Of a stretch of DNA of 64,000 nt, positions 9,076 through 22,158 are shown piece by piece. The DNA comes from Streptomyces griseoflavus (GTDB lineage Bacteria > Actinomycetota > Actinomycetes > Streptomycetales > Streptomycetaceae): NCBI RefSeq assembly GCF_014649995.1, contig NZ_BMUC01000007.1:1-64000 (forward strand), read 5' to 3'. Position 1 is the stretch's first letter; every line of letters begins with the position of its first letter. Under the pieces are notes generated by a model. The model had not been told where the DNA came from. It searched no databases and saw nothing but the letters and a program-made list of their open reading frames with translations. A program made the position numbers and the translations under genes.

Positions 9076-10793
9076 CCCGGAACCTCCTCGCCGGCACGCT
9101 CGTCGGCGTCCCGTGCCACCAGCTCCCGGTATCCGGGCTCCCTGTCGAGCAGTTCACGGTGGCTGCCGCTCGCCACCACCTTGCCGTCGGCCAGGTAGAG
9201 CACCCGGTCGGCCCGGTCGAGCACCAGCGGCGAACTGGTCGCCAGCACCGTCGTACGCCCCTTCCTGACCGCGCGCAGCCGGTCGGCGGCCGTGGCCTCG
9301 GTGTGCGCGTCGAGCGCCGAGGTCGGCTCGACGGCCAGCAGCACCTCCGGGTCGGCCAGCAACGCCCGTGCCAGCCGGACCCGCTGCCGCTGCCCTCCGG
9401 AGAGACTGCGTCCCTGCGCGGACACCGTCGAGGCGAGCCCGTCGGGCAGCCCCTGCACGATGTCGTCGGCGGCGGCCGCGCGCAGCGCCCGCAGCACGTC
9501 CTCGTCGGACGCGTCCGCGCGCCCGGCCACCACCTCCCGCAGCGGGCCGGCGAACAGGGCGGCCTCCGGGTCGGCGACCAGGATCCGCTCCCGCACCCGC
9601 GTGAGCGCGATCTCGTCCAGTCGCACCCCGCCCCAGGTCGCCTCCGACGGCGCGTACCGGCCGAGGCGGTCCACCACGGCGAGCGCGTCGGCGGGGCGTG
9701 CGGCGGCGAGCGCGGTCAGCCGGCCCGGCAGGACCCGCGCCCCCGACTCCGGGTCGTACAGCGCGGACGGTTCGGCCGGCGGATCGGCGGTGGCCGCGTC
9801 GGCCGGCGGCTCCAGCCGCAGCAGCGCCGCCACCCGGCGGCCGGCCACCACGCCCCTGCTCAGCTGGTAGCCGCACTCGATGAGGAACATCACCGGCCAC
9901 ACCAGGACGGTCACATAGCCGTACACCGAGACCAGTTCGCCCACCGTGATCTCGCCCCGCGCGGCCAGCCGTGCCGCGATCCAGGTCACCACGGCGAGGA
10001 ACAGCGCCGGCAGCCCCGCGGTGAGGGCCTGGATCCAGCTCGTGACCGACCCGACCCGGTAGCCCTGCTCCCGCAGCCGCCCCGAGTCCCGGCGGAACGC
10101 GTCCGAGACCAGGCTCTTCCCGCCCAGCCCGCTCAGCACCCGCAGCCCGCCGGCGAGATCACCGATCCGCGCCGTCAGCACGCCCTGCCGCTCCCGGTAC
10201 TCCGTCTCCGTGTCCCGCAGCCGCCCCGTCAGCGGTCCCACCACCAGCCCGATCACCGACACCCCGAGCAGCACCACCACCGCCAGCAACGGCGACACCG
10301 ACAGCAGCAGCCCCGCCACCACCGCGTACGCCACGACCGCGCCGATCCCGGGCCCGACGGCGGTGAGCGACTGGGCGACCGTCTGCACGTCGCCCACCCC
10401 GATGGTGACGACCTCCCCGGCCCCGGTCCGCCGCTCCAGCGAGGCGCCGAGCCGCACCGTGTGCCCCACGACCACCTTGACGGTCCGGAAGTTGGCGTCC
10501 ATCCGCACCCGCGTCATCGTGCGGTGCCGCATGATGCTCAGCCACGAGTTGATCCCGTTCACCACGAACAGCGTGCCGGTCCACAGCGCCAGCGCCCCCA
10601 TGTCGCCCGGCTCCAGCCCGTCGTCCACGGCCCGCGACATCGCGTACGGCGTCGCCGCCAGCAGCACCATCCACACGCTGCCGAACACGGCTCCCGCCGC
10701 GCACCGCCCCGGCTGCCGCAGCACCAGCCACCACAGATAGCGGGCCCCGCCCCGGCAGTCCGGCGTGCCGGGATCCCCGTACGCGTCGATCAC
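9072..10793 (-). CDS. ABC exporter half-transporter with degenerate nucleotide-binding domain
   Basis: A 573-residue protein with six transmembrane helices and a C-terminal NBD. The signature is canonical ([19 protein letters not shown]). The P-loop position reads [18 protein letters not shown] and lacks GxxGxGK(S/T). Walker B reads [13 protein letters not shown], so the Asp before the catalytic Glu is Val. The switch histidine is replaced ([11 protein letters not shown]). It cannot bind ATP through its own P-loop but can donate LSGGQ to the partner encoded next. The GTG start at 10791-10793 ([12 protein letters not shown]) follows GGGGAG; an upstream in-frame GTG would overlap the previous gene. 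It lies second in a four-gene ABC row. Confidence 0.88.
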   Translation of the reverse strand: MIDAYGDPGTPDCRGGARYLWWLVLRQPGRCAAGAVFGSVWMVLLAATPYAMSRAVDDGLEPGDMGALALWTGTLFVVNGINSWLSIMRHRTMTRVRMDANFRTVKVVVGHTVRLGASLERRTGAGEVVTIGVGDVQTVAQSLTAVGPGIGAVVAYAVVAGLLLSVSPLLAVVVLLGVSVIGLVVGPLTGRLRDTETEYRERQGVLTARIGDLAGGLRVLSGLGGKSLVSDAFRRDSGRLREQGYRVGSVTSWIQALTAGLPALFLAVVTWIAARLAARGEITVGELVSVYGYVTVLVWPVMFLIECGYQLSRGVVAGRRVAALLRLEPPADAATADPPAEPSALYDPESGARVLPGRLTALAAARPADALAVVDRLGRYAPSEATWGGVRLDEIALTRVRERILVADPEAALFAGPLREVVAGRADASDEDVLRALRAAAADDIVQGLPDGLASTVSAQGRSLSGGQRQRVRLARALLADPEVLLAVEPTSALDAHTEATAADRLRAVRKGRTTVLATSSPLVLDRADRVLYLADGKVVASGSHRELLDREPGYRELVARDADERAGEEVPG

Positions 10794-10822
10794 CGCTCGC
10801 TCCCCCCTCGCCGCCGCCGGAC

Positions 10823-12673
10823 CTACGCCAGACTGTCCCGCCACGCCCGGTGCAGGTCCGCGAACCTGCCCGTGCCCGCGATGAGGTGGGCCGGGCTGCC
10901 GTCCTCGACGATCCGCCCGTGCTCCATCACCAGCACCCGGTCCGCGATCTCCACGGTGGACAGACGGTGGGCGATCACCACCGCCGTGCGCCCCTTCAGC
11001 ACCGTCGCCATGGCCCGCTGGACCGCCCGTTCGCCGGGGATGTCCAGGGAGCTGGTCGCCTCGTCCAGGATGAGCACCGCCGGGTCGGCCAGCAACGCGC
11101 GGGCGAACGCCACCAGTTGCCGCTGGCCCGCCGAGATGCGGCCGCCCCGCTTGCGCACGTCGGTGTCGTAGCCGTCGGGCAGGGCGGCGATGAAGTCGTG
11201 CGCGCCGATCTCCTTCGCCGCCTGCTCGATCTCCTCCCGGGTGGCGTCCGGCCGGCCGATCGCGATGTTCTCCGCGACCGTCCCGGAGAACAGGAACGCC
11301 TCCTGCGTCACCATCACCACCTCGCGCCGCAGGTCGCCTCCCGTCAGGTCGCCCAGGTCCACGCCGTCCAGCAGCACCCGGCCGTCGGTGGGGTCGTAGA
11401 ACCGGGCGAGCAGCTTCGCCAGGGTCGACTTGCCCGCGCCGGTGGAGCCGACGACCGCGACGGTCTGCCCGGCCGGCAGGGTGAGGCCGAAGCGGGGGAG
11501 CACCTCACCGCCGGTGCGGTAGGCGAAACGGACGTCGTCGAAGACGACCTCACGGCCGGGCAGGCCGGGACGCCGCCCGGGCAGCTCCCGGGGGGACACC
11601 GGCTCGGGCACGGACGGGGTCTGGGCCAGCAGGCCGGCGATCTTCTCCAGGGAGGCCGCCGCCGACTGGTAGGAGTTGAGGAACATGCCGAGCCGGTCGA
11701 TCGGGTCGTACAGCCGGCGCAGGTACAGGACCGCCGCCGCCAGGACGCCGAGTTCCAGCGACCCGTCCGCCACCCGGTAGGCGCCCCACAGCACGATCAG
11801 CGCGACGGTGGTGTTGGCGGTGATCCGGGAGCCGACCACATAGCGGGCCATCTCCAGCAGCGCGTCGCCGTTGGTCCGCTCGTGCCGCCCGTTCAGCACC
11901 GCGAACTCCGCGTCGTTCGCCGCTTCCCGGCGGAAGGCGCGCACCGGACGGATGCCGTTCATCGTCTCGACGAACTTCACGATCACCGCGGCGATGGCCG
12001 TCGACCGCTTCCGGTACACCCGCCCGGCCCGCCGCTGGTACGACCGCACGAGCAGGTACAGCGGCACGAACGACGCCAGGGCGACCGCGCCGAGGCCCAG
12101 GTCGAGCCAGAGCAGCAGCACCGAGATGTAGACGGCCGAGAGGATGACCGTCACCAGTTCCTGCAGGCCCTCCTCCAGCAGTTCCCGCAGCGACTCCACG
12201 TCGGTGGTGGAGCGGGAGATGAGGCGGCCCGAGGTGTAGCGCTCGTGGAAGTCGACGCTCAGCTCCTGCGCGTGGCGGAAGATCCGGCCGCGCAGGTCGA
12301 GCAGCACGTCCTGGCTGACCCGGGCGGAGGCCTTGACGAACGCGTACTGGAGCGTGCCGGACGCCGTCGCGCACAGCAGGTACGCCACGGCCACCGCGAC
12401 GAGCGGCCCGTGGTCGGCGGCGCGGAACGCCGGCACCGCCCGGTCGATCGCGTACGCCACCAGCAGCGGGCCGGCCTGCACCGCGGCCTGCTGGAGCAGC
12501 AGCAGTACGGCGGTGACGGCGACCCTGCCCCGCAGGGGCGAGAGCAGGGAACGCAGCAGGGCGCCGGTGGCGCCCGGGGGAGCGGGGAGCCGGTCCTGGT
12601 CGAAGGGGTCGCCGGCCTTCGGGGTCCGGTCGTCGTCCTTGTCCTCGACGGGTGCGGTGGTGGCCGCCGTCAT
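10823..12673 (-). CDS. ABC exporter half-transporter (pair 2, canonical site)
   Basis: A 616-residue exporter half. The N-terminal ~45 residues are acidic and cytoplasmic ([15 protein letters not shown]), then come six membrane helices (about 60-330) and the NBD with [31 protein letters not shown] and the switch His in IAHRLST. The ATG at 12671-12673 overlaps the upstream gene stop by ATGA, so the two are translationally coupled. It resembles lipid or multidrug exporters of the heterodimeric BmrCD/TM287-288 kind; substrate unknown. Its stop lies 29 bp before the start of the next ABC pair, so all four genes may be one transcript. Confidence 0.9.
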   Translation of the reverse strand: MTAATTAPVEDKDDDRTPKAGDPFDQDRLPAPPGATGALLRSLLSPLRGRVAVTAVLLLLQQAAVQAGPLLVAYAIDRAVPAFRAADHGPLVAVAVAYLLCATASGTLQYAFVKASARVSQDVLLDLRGRIFRHAQELSVDFHERYTSGRLISRSTTDVESLRELLEEGLQELVTVILSAVYISVLLLWLDLGLGAVALASFVPLYLLVRSYQRRAGRVYRKRSTAIAAVIVKFVETMNGIRPVRAFRREAANDAEFAVLNGRHERTNGDALLEMARYVVGSRITANTTVALIVLWGAYRVADGSLELGVLAAAVLYLRRLYDPIDRLGMFLNSYQSAAASLEKIAGLLAQTPSVPEPVSPRELPGRRPGLPGREVVFDDVRFAYRTGGEVLPRFGLTLPAGQTVAVVGSTGAGKSTLAKLLARFYDPTDGRVLLDGVDLGDLTGGDLRREVVMVTQEAFLFSGTVAENIAIGRPDATREEIEQAAKEIGAHDFIAALPDGYDTDVRKRGGRISAGQRQLVAFARALLADPAVLILDEATSSLDIPGERAVQRAMATVLKGRTAVVIAHRLSTVEIADRVLVMEHGRIVEDGSPAHLIAGTGRFADLHRAWRDSLA

Positions 12674-14472
12674 CGCTGGTCCTCCTGTTCCCCAGCCGGG
12701 GCGCCGGACATGAGGTGGGCGTACTCGGGGTTGCCGCGCAGCAGTTCGTGGTGCGTGCCGACGGCGGTGATCCGGCCGCCGGAGAGCAGGGCGACGCGGT
12801 CGGCGAGCAGGACCGTGGAGGGGCGGTGCGCGACGATGAGGGCGGTGGTGTCGGCGAGCACGCGGCGCAGGGCGGCCTCGACGGCGGCCTCGGTGTGCAC
12901 GTCGAGTGCCGAGAGGGGGTCGTCCAGGACGAGGAAGTCGGGGCGGCCGACCACGGCGCGGGCCAGGGCGAGGCGCTGGCGCTGGCCGCCGGAGAGGCTG
13001 AGGCCCTGTTCTCCGACCTGGGTGTCCGTGCCCCGGGGCAGCGCGTGCGCGAAGTCGGCCTGCGCGACGGCCAGGGCGCGGGCGAGGTCCTCCTCGCCGG
13101 TTCCGCCACCCATCAGCACGTTCTCGCCGACCGTCGCGGAGAAGAGGGTGGGTTCCTCGAAGGCCACGGCGACGCGGGAGCGCAGTTCCTCGAGGGACAT
13201 CGCCGTGATGTCCGTCCCGTCGAGCGTGATGCGGCCCTCGGTGACCTCGTGGAGGCGGGGGACGAGGGCGGTGAGCGTCGTCTTGCCGCTGCCGGTGGCG
13301 CCGACGAGGGCGAGGGATTCGCCGGGGCGGATGTGCAGGTCGATGCCGTGCAGCACGGGTGCCGAGCCCTCGGGCGCGTCGGGGTAGCGGAAGCCGACGG
13401 AGTGGAAGACCAGTCCGCCCTCGCCGTCCCGCGGGCGACCGCCCCCGTCCGCGGCGGGCCGCGGCCCGGGCGCGGGGGACTCGGGTTCCGCGTCCATCAC
13501 CTCGAAGTAGCGTTCCGTGGCCGTCGCCGCCTCCTGGCTCATGGCCAGCAGGAAGCCGATCGAGTCCACCGGCCACCGCAGGGCCAGTGCGGTGGACAGG
13601 AACGCCACCAGCGTTCCCGCCGACAGCGAGCCGTCCGCCACCTGCACGGCACCCAGCACCAGCGCCGCGCCGATCGCCAGCTCCGGGAGCGTGACGATGA
13701 CGCCCAGGATCGTCGCCAGCAGCCGCGCCTTGTGCAGTTCCGTCCCCCGCAGGTCCCCCGACAGCTTCCGGAACGCCATGGCCTGGCTGCGGTGCCGCCC
13801 GAAGCCCTTGATGATCCGGATGCCGAGCACGCTCTCCTCGACGACCGTCGTCAGGTCCCCCACCTGGTCCTGCGCCCGCCGCGCCGCACCCGAGTACCGC
13901 TTCTCGAAGACCACGCAGGTGATCAGCACGGGCACGGCCGGCACCAGGATGACCAGCCCCAGCGCCCAGTCCTGCACCAGCATGATGATCACACCGACCA
14001 GGATGGTCACGCCGTTGACCAGCAAGAACGTCAGCGGGAAGGCGAGGAACATCCGCAGCAGCATCAGATCCGTGGTGGCCCGCGACAGCAACTGCCCCGA
14101 CGGCCACCGGTCGTGGAAGGCCACCGGAAGCCGCTGCAGACGCCGGTAGAGATCCGCCCGCATCTCCGCCTCCACGTGCGACAGCGGACGCGCCACCAGC
14201 CACCGCCGGAACCCGAACAGCAGCGCCTCCGCGAGCCCGAGCAGCAGCAGGTACAGCGCACCGAGCCACACCCCGGCCGGGTCCCGGTCGGCGATCGGGC
14301 CGTCCACCATCCACTTCAGGACGAGCGGGATGACCAGCCCGATGCAGGAGGCGAGGATCGCGATGAAGGCGGCGCTGAACAACCGCGCCCGCACCGGCCG
14401 CACGTACGGCCACAGCCGCAGCAGCGTGCGCACGGCGGAACGGGACTCCGGGGGAGAAGGTGTAGTGGGCAT
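12670..14472 (-). CDS. ABC exporter half-transporter (pair 2, Asp-for-Glu Walker B)
   Basis: A 600-residue exporter half starting at ATG 14470-14472 (MPTTPSPPESRS). Six membrane helices (residues about 20-300) precede an NBD with [27 protein letters not shown] and IVAHRPST. Walker B is PDFLVLDDPLSALD: the catalytic base position is Asp rather than Glu, the usual mark of the non-hydrolysing site in heterodimeric exporters. It is the first gene of the leftward four-gene block; the 221 bp upstream separate it from the divergent ABC-2 operon. Confidence 0.9.
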   Translation of the reverse strand: MPTTPSPPESRSAVRTLLRLWPYVRPVRARLFSAAFIAILASCIGLVIPLVLKWMVDGPIADRDPAGVWLGALYLLLLGLAEALLFGFRRWLVARPLSHVEAEMRADLYRRLQRLPVAFHDRWPSGQLLSRATTDLMLLRMFLAFPLTFLLVNGVTILVGVIIMLVQDWALGLVILVPAVPVLITCVVFEKRYSGAARRAQDQVGDLTTVVEESVLGIRIIKGFGRHRSQAMAFRKLSGDLRGTELHKARLLATILGVIVTLPELAIGAALVLGAVQVADGSLSAGTLVAFLSTALALRWPVDSIGFLLAMSQEAATATERYFEVMDAEPESPAPGPRPAADGGGRPRDGEGGLVFHSVGFRYPDAPEGSAPVLHGIDLHIRPGESLALVGATGSGKTTLTALVPRLHEVTEGRITLDGTDITAMSLEELRSRVAVAFEEPTLFSATVGENVLMGGGTGEEDLARALAVAQADFAHALPRGTDTQVGEQGLSLSGGQRQRLALARAVVGRPDFLVLDDPLSALDVHTEAAVEAALRRVLADTTALIVAHRPSTVLLADRVALLSGGRITAVGTHHELLRGNPEYAHLMSGAPAGEQEDQR

Positions 14473-14693
14473 CAGCAGCGAGCCTACGGTTCGCCACTGA
14501 CACTGCCCACCGAGTTTTGGCCGGACCGGCCTCCGCCTCCGGTCCTACGACCTGCGGCTACCGCCCGCGCCCGGCCCGCGCCCACGGCCCGCGCCATCCG
14601 GAGGGTCGTACCCCCGTATCAACCGATCGGCCGATGCCGGTCCGAGCGCATCGCCCGATGCGCCGGCGGTGCCCGCGCCGCGACGCTGGAGCC

Positions 14694-15592
<899 letters not shown>

Positions 15593-15596
<4 letters not shown>

Positions 15597-16342
15597 GCAC
15601 CGACGTCCTCGACACCGCGGTCCTCAGGACCGAGTTCCGCCTCTTCCGGCGCGAACCCGGCGGCATCTTCTGGATCATGCTCTTCCCGACGATGCTGCTG
15701 GTGATCCTGGGCTCCATCCCGTCCTTCCGGGAGGCCGACCCGGCCCTCGGCGGTCTGCGCCCGGTCGACGCCTACGTGCCGGTCGCCGTCCTCCTCGGGC
15801 TGATCATCGGCGGGCTCCAGGGCATGCCGCCCACCCTGACCGGCTACCGGGAGACCGGCATCCTGCGCCGGATGTCCACCACCCCGGTACGCCCCGCCGC
15901 GCTGCTCACCGCACAGATGGTGGTGCTCGGCGCCGCCTCGCTGCTCTCCGCCCTGGTCACCCTCGCCGTCGGCCGGCTCGCCTTCGGGGTGGGCCTGCCC
16001 CAGCAGCCGTTCGGCTACCTCGTCGCCCTGCTGCTGGCCCTGCTGGCCTCCCTCGCCCTGGGCGCCGTCCTCTGCGCCGTCTCACGCACCGCGAAGATCG
16101 CCACCGCGATCGGGTCGACCGCGCTCTTCCCCTCGATGTTCACCGCGGGCGTGTGGCTCCCGGTGGAGGCCATGCCGGACCTGCTGGCCGACATCGTCGG
16201 CTGGACCCCGTTCGGCGCCGCCGCCCAGGCCCTGAACGAGGCCGCGGCCGGCGACTGGCCGGGCCCGCTCCGCCTCGCGGTCCTCGCGTTCTGGACGGTG
16301 CTGCTCACGGCGGCGGCCTCGCGCTGGTTCCGCTGGGAATGA
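15593..16342 (+). CDS. ABC-2 family transporter permease
   Basis: A 249-residue integral membrane protein with about six hydrophobic segments (IFWIMLFPTMLLVILGS, VAVLLGLIIGGL, LVALLLALLASLALGAVLCA and a C-terminal one). The cytoplasmic stretch GYRETGILRRMSTTPVRPAA between helices 2 and 3 is the typical ABC-2 coupling segment, here preceding helix 3. It is the partner of the ATPase just upstream, which it overlaps by ATGA; its stop overlaps the kinase start in the same way. Confidence 0.9.
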
Positions 16343-17637
16343 CGACCGGGAGCGGACGCGCGGACGTGACCGACAATGACGCCATGGCGGACGCGACGCA
16401 ACTCGATCACCGGTGGGCGGTGTTCGACCGCTGGGGCCCGTACGGGCTGCTGGCCCTGAGCACCCTGATCGCCTGGGCGACCGCCGACGCCCTCGACATG
16501 GGCACCGGTCAACGAGGGGCGTGCGCCGTGCTGGTCGTCGCGGCCGTCGCCCTGGAACTGCGGTGGAACAGGGCGGCCCCCGGCCGTCCGGAACCCTCCC
16601 CGGCGGGCGCCCGCCAGTACGCCCTGCGCTGGGCGCTCGCCTTCGCCCTCACCGTGCTGCACCCGCTGTTCGCCTTCTACGCCGCCCTCGGCTACTTCAG
16701 CACCGAGCGGCTGCTGCCGAGCCGTCTGCGCAAGGCCGGTCTGTTCGCCACCGCCGTGACCATGGCGGGCTCCCAGTCGGGCGGGCTGCCGCCGGGCGAC
16801 GGGCTCGGCTGGGTGCTCTTCGGCTCGCTCCTCGCCGCCAACAGCGTGCTGGCCCTCCTCTTCGGCCACTTCGCCGAACTGGAGGAGGCCCGCGGGCGTG
16901 CCCGGGTGGAGACCATCGCCGAACTCGAACGCACCAACCTGGCGTTGCAGCAGGCCCTCGACGAGAACGCCGCCCTGCACACCCAGCTCCTCGTCCAGGC
17001 ACGGGAGGCCGGGGTCGCCGACGAGCGGCGGCGGCTGGCCGCCGAGATCCACGACACCATCGCCCAAGGGCTGACCGGCATCATCACCCAGCTCCAGGTC
17101 GCGGCGAGCGTCCGGGACCCGGACGCGGCCCGCACCCACGGGGAACGCGCCCTCGCCCTCGCCCGCGAGAGCCTCGGCGAGGCCCGCCGCTCCGTGCACA
17201 ACCTCTCCCCGGTCGCCCTCGCCGACGGCGGGCTGCCCGAGGCACTGAAGAAGACCGTCACCGAATGGGACGAACGCAGCGGTGTCCGCGCCGGGTTCAC
17301 GGTCACCGGCACCGCCGAGCCGCTGCACGACGAGGTGGCGGCCACCCTGCTGCGCATCGCCCAGGAGGCCCTGTCCAACGCCGCCCGCCACGCCGCCGCC
17401 GGACGCGTCGGCGTCACCCTCTCCTACATGGGTGACGAGGTCACCCTTGACATCCGCGACGACGGCCGGGGCTTCGACCCGCTCGCCGTCCCCGCGCGCA
17501 CCGGCACCGGCGGCTTCGGCCTCGACGGGATGCGGGCCCGCGCCGAACGCGTCGCCGGGGCGCTCACCGTCGAGTCCGAACCCGGCGGCGGCACGGCCGT
17601 CTCGGCTCGCGTACCGTTGGTCCGCCATGACCGATGA
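16339..17637 (+). CDS. Sensor histidine kinase (NarL/LiaS class)
   Basis: A 432-residue membrane kinase. The N-terminal ~150 residues hold four to five hydrophobic helices, followed by a coiled linker (ELEEARGRARVETIAELERT). The HisKA_3 box contains the phosphorylated H238 in RRRLAAEIHDTIAQGLTGII, and a HATPase_c domain has N (EALSNAARHAAAG) and G boxes (DIRDDGRGFDP, GGFGLDGMRARAERV). The ATG at 16339 overlaps the permease stop by ATGA; ATG 16384 or GTG 16366 would also give complete proteins, since no strong ribosome site distinguishes them. It should phosphorylate the regulator encoded directly after it, which it overlaps by 11 bp. Confidence 0.9.
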   Translation: MTTGSGRADVTDNDAMADATQLDHRWAVFDRWGPYGLLALSTLIAWATADALDMGTGQRGACAVLVVAAVALELRWNRAAPGRPEPSPAGARQYALRWALAFALTVLHPLFAFYAALGYFSTERLLPSRLRKAGLFATAVTMAGSQSGGLPPGDGLGWVLFGSLLAANSVLALLFGHFAELEEARGRARVETIAELERTNLALQQALDENAALHTQLLVQAREAGVADERRRLAAEIHDTIAQGLTGIITQLQVAASVRDPDAARTHGERALALARESLGEARRSVHNLSPVALADGGLPEALKKTVTEWDERSGVRAGFTVTGTAEPLHDEVAATLLRIAQEALSNAARHAAAGRVGVTLSYMGDEVTLDIRDDGRGFDPLAVPARTGTGGFGLDGMRARAERVAGALTVESEPGGGTAVSARVPLVRHDR

Positions 17638-18298
17638 CGCCCCGACCGACGCCGTGACCGGCGACGCGGTGATCTCCCTCCTCGTCGTCGACGACCACCC
17701 CGTCGTACGGGACGGCCTGCGCGGCATGTTCGACTCCGCGCCCGGTTTCCACGTCCTCGGGGAGGCCGCCAACGGCGTCGAGGCGCTGGAGCGCGCCGCC
17801 GCCCTGGACCCCGACGTGATCCTCATGGACCTGCGGATGCCGGGCGGGGGCGGCGTCGACGCCATCGCCGAACTCTCCCGCCGGGGCACCCGCGCCCGGG
17901 TCCTGGTGCTCACGACGTACGACACCGACTCCGACACCCTGCCCGCCATCGAGGCGGGCGCCACCGGCTACCTCCTCAAGGACGCGCCCCGCGAGGAACT
18001 GTTCACCGCCGTCCGCGCCGCAGCCCGGGGCCGTACGGTGCTCTCCCCGGCCGTCGCCTCCCGCCTGGTCTCCGCCGTCCGCACCCCCGCGGCCCCCGGC
18101 AACGAGCCGCTCTCCGCCCGCGAACGCGAGGTCCTGGCCCTGGTCGCCAAGGGCACCTCCAACCGGGAGATCGCCCGCGAACTGTTCATCAGCGAGGCGA
18201 CCGTGAAGACCCACCTCACCCACATCTTCGGCAAGCTCGGGGCCAAGGACCGCGCGGCGGCGGTGGCGGTCGGCTACGACCGGGGCATCCTCGGCTGA
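17627..18298 (+). CDS. NarL/FixJ-family response regulator
   Basis: A 223-residue transcription factor with a receiver domain (LLVVDDHPVVRDGLRGMF), phosphoacceptor D68 in VILMDLRMPGGG, and the usual T/K switch residues (VLTTYDTD, LLKDAPREEL). A C-terminal LuxR-type helix-turn-helix (LSAREREVLALVAKGTSNREIARELFISEATVKTHL) follows, about residues 160-215. It overlaps the kinase and ends the four-gene ABC/two-component operon. By analogy with LiaRS-type systems it probably controls the exporter genes upstream. It converges on glgX, 18 bp away. Confidence 0.93.
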   Translation: MTDDAPTDAVTGDAVISLLVVDDHPVVRDGLRGMFDSAPGFHVLGEAANGVEALERAAALDPDVILMDLRMPGGGGVDAIAELSRRGTRARVLVLTTYDTDSDTLPAIEAGATGYLLKDAPREELFTAVRAAARGRTVLSPAVASRLVSAVRTPAAPGNEPLSAREREVLALVAKGTSNREIARELFISEATVKTHLTHIFGKLGAKDRAAAVAVGYDRGILG

Positions 18299-18316
18299 AC
18301 GCGCCGCGCCCGCCCG

Positions 18317-20578
<2,262 letters not shown>

Positions 20579-20769
20579 CTGTCAGCCTCCCGCGGCTCGT
20601 GGGGGACGACGGCGGACAGGGGTGTGCGACGGCCCGTCCCCTCGGCTCCGTCCGCGGCTCCCCGGCGCGTCGTCCTCCCACTGTTCTGCCCAGCGCGTGC
20701 CTCGCACTCACGTGTCCCCGGGGGGCGGCATGGTCGTTTCCGGAGGCGAGGCGCGTCGTTGGGTACCGC

Positions 20770-21996
20770 GTGAGGCACGTAACTGGGCGCGCACGGCGCG
20801 CGAGGGCCGCGCTGGCCGTCGTAGTGGCATGGGCAGGACTGCTGACCGGAACCGCCGGATGCACCGCGGACGGCCCCGTCCGGGGGGCGTTCGGCCCCCC
20901 GGGCCGGGGGGACGCCATCCGGGTGGTCCCCGACGACGGCAGCGAGGACGTACGGCCCGGCTCCCCGCTGCGGGTACGGGTGCCCGACGGGCGGCTGGAG
21001 TCGGTGAAGGTCGTCGTGTCCCAGGACGCGCGGGAGTCGCCGGTCCCGGGACGGGTCTCCGCCGACGGGCTGACCTGGAAGCCCGACGACGACCGGCTGG
21101 CGCTCGCCGCCAAGTACACCGTCGACGCGGTGGCGGTGGACGGCGAGGGCCGCCGCTCCGCCCGGCACACCACCTTCACCACCTTCGTCCCCGAGGAACG
21201 CTTCATCGGCTACGTCGCCCCGGAGGACCGCGCCACCGTCGGCACCGGGATGATCGTCTCCCTGGAGTTCAACCGGAAGATCGCCCACCGCGCCGCCGTC
21301 GAACGCGCCGTCCGCGTCACCGCCCGCCCCGCCGTGGAGATCCGCCCGCACTGGTTCGGCGACTCCCGCCTGGACTTCCGCCCCGAGCACTACTGGAAAC
21401 CCGGCACCAGGGTCACCGTCGACCTCGACCTGCGCGACGTCGAGGGCGCGCCCGGGGTGTACGGCCTGCAGCGCCGCACCTTCACCTTCACCGTCGGCCG
21501 CAGCCAGGTCTCGGTGGTGGACGCCTCCCGGCACACCATGCGGGTGCGGCGGGACGGGGAGCTGCTCACCACCGTGCCGATCACGGCGGGGGCGGCGAAG
21601 ACGCCCACCTACAACGGCAAGATGGTGATCACCGAGATGCTCGAGGTCACCCGCATGAACAGCCGCACGGTCGGTTTCGGCGGCGAGTACGACATCCCCG
21701 ACGTGCCGCACGCCATCCGCCTGACCAGCTCCGGCACCTTCCTGCACGGCAACTACTGGGCGGAGCCCGGGGTGTTCGGCAGCAGCAACGTCAGCCACGG
21801 CTGCGTCGGCCTGCGCGACGAGAAGGGCGGGGGCGCGGACACACCGGCCGGCTGGTTCTTCGACCGCAGCCTCATCGGTGACGTCGTCGAGGTCGTCAAC
21901 AGCAAGGACAGGAAGGTGGCGCCCGACAACGGCCTCGGCGGCTGGAACATGAACTGGAGGCAATGGACGGCGGGCGGCGCGGAGAAGCGGCGCTGA
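20770..21996 (+). CDS. L,D-transpeptidase lipoprotein (first of a tandem pair)
   Basis: Forms 3-3 cross-links in peptidoglycan at the outer face of the membrane. The 408-residue protein has a lipoprotein signal with lipobox GTAGC (C31), two Ig-like domains (about 45-130 and 135-250) and a C-terminal YkuD catalytic domain. The active-site Cys is C345 in NVSHGCVGLRD, with the upstream His in SGTFLHGNYW, and a W-rich C-terminal tail follows (GGWNMNWRQW). The GTG start at 20770 gives a clean signal peptide. It is closely related to the following gene, in domain order and many motifs, and lies divergent from glgX. Confidence 0.92.
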   Translation: MRHVTGRARRARAALAVVVAWAGLLTGTAGCTADGPVRGAFGPPGRGDAIRVVPDDGSEDVRPGSPLRVRVPDGRLESVKVVVSQDARESPVPGRVSADGLTWKPDDDRLALAAKYTVDAVAVDGEGRRSARHTTFTTFVPEERFIGYVAPEDRATVGTGMIVSLEFNRKIAHRAAVERAVRVTARPAVEIRPHWFGDSRLDFRPEHYWKPGTRVTVDLDLRDVEGAPGVYGLQRRTFTFTVGRSQVSVVDASRHTMRVRRDGELLTTVPITAGAAKTPTYNGKMVITEMLEVTRMNSRTVGFGGEYDIPDVPHAIRLTSSGTFLHGNYWAEPGVFGSSNVSHGCVGLRDEKGGGADTPAGWFFDRSLIGDVVEVVNSKDRKVAPDNGLGGWNMNWRQWTAGGAEKRR

Positions 21997-22158
21997 CCGC
22001 AACCCTTCGGGCGGCCGCCGGAAGTTGGAACGCAACGGTGACAATACCGCCGCCGGAACAGCCCCTGGCCTGTGGTTACTATGCGGCCGAGCGCGCGTGG
22101 GGCGCGCGGGGGCGCGGGTCCGGCCGGCAGGTGCCGGGGCCGCCGAGGGGAGAAACAA

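Noticed and set aside
10823..14503. A single 1,226-codon frame that would fuse both halves of ABC pair 2
   Set aside because: The upstream part is out of frame with the real exporter half at 12670-14472; two genes overlapping by ATGA with separate starts explain the data.
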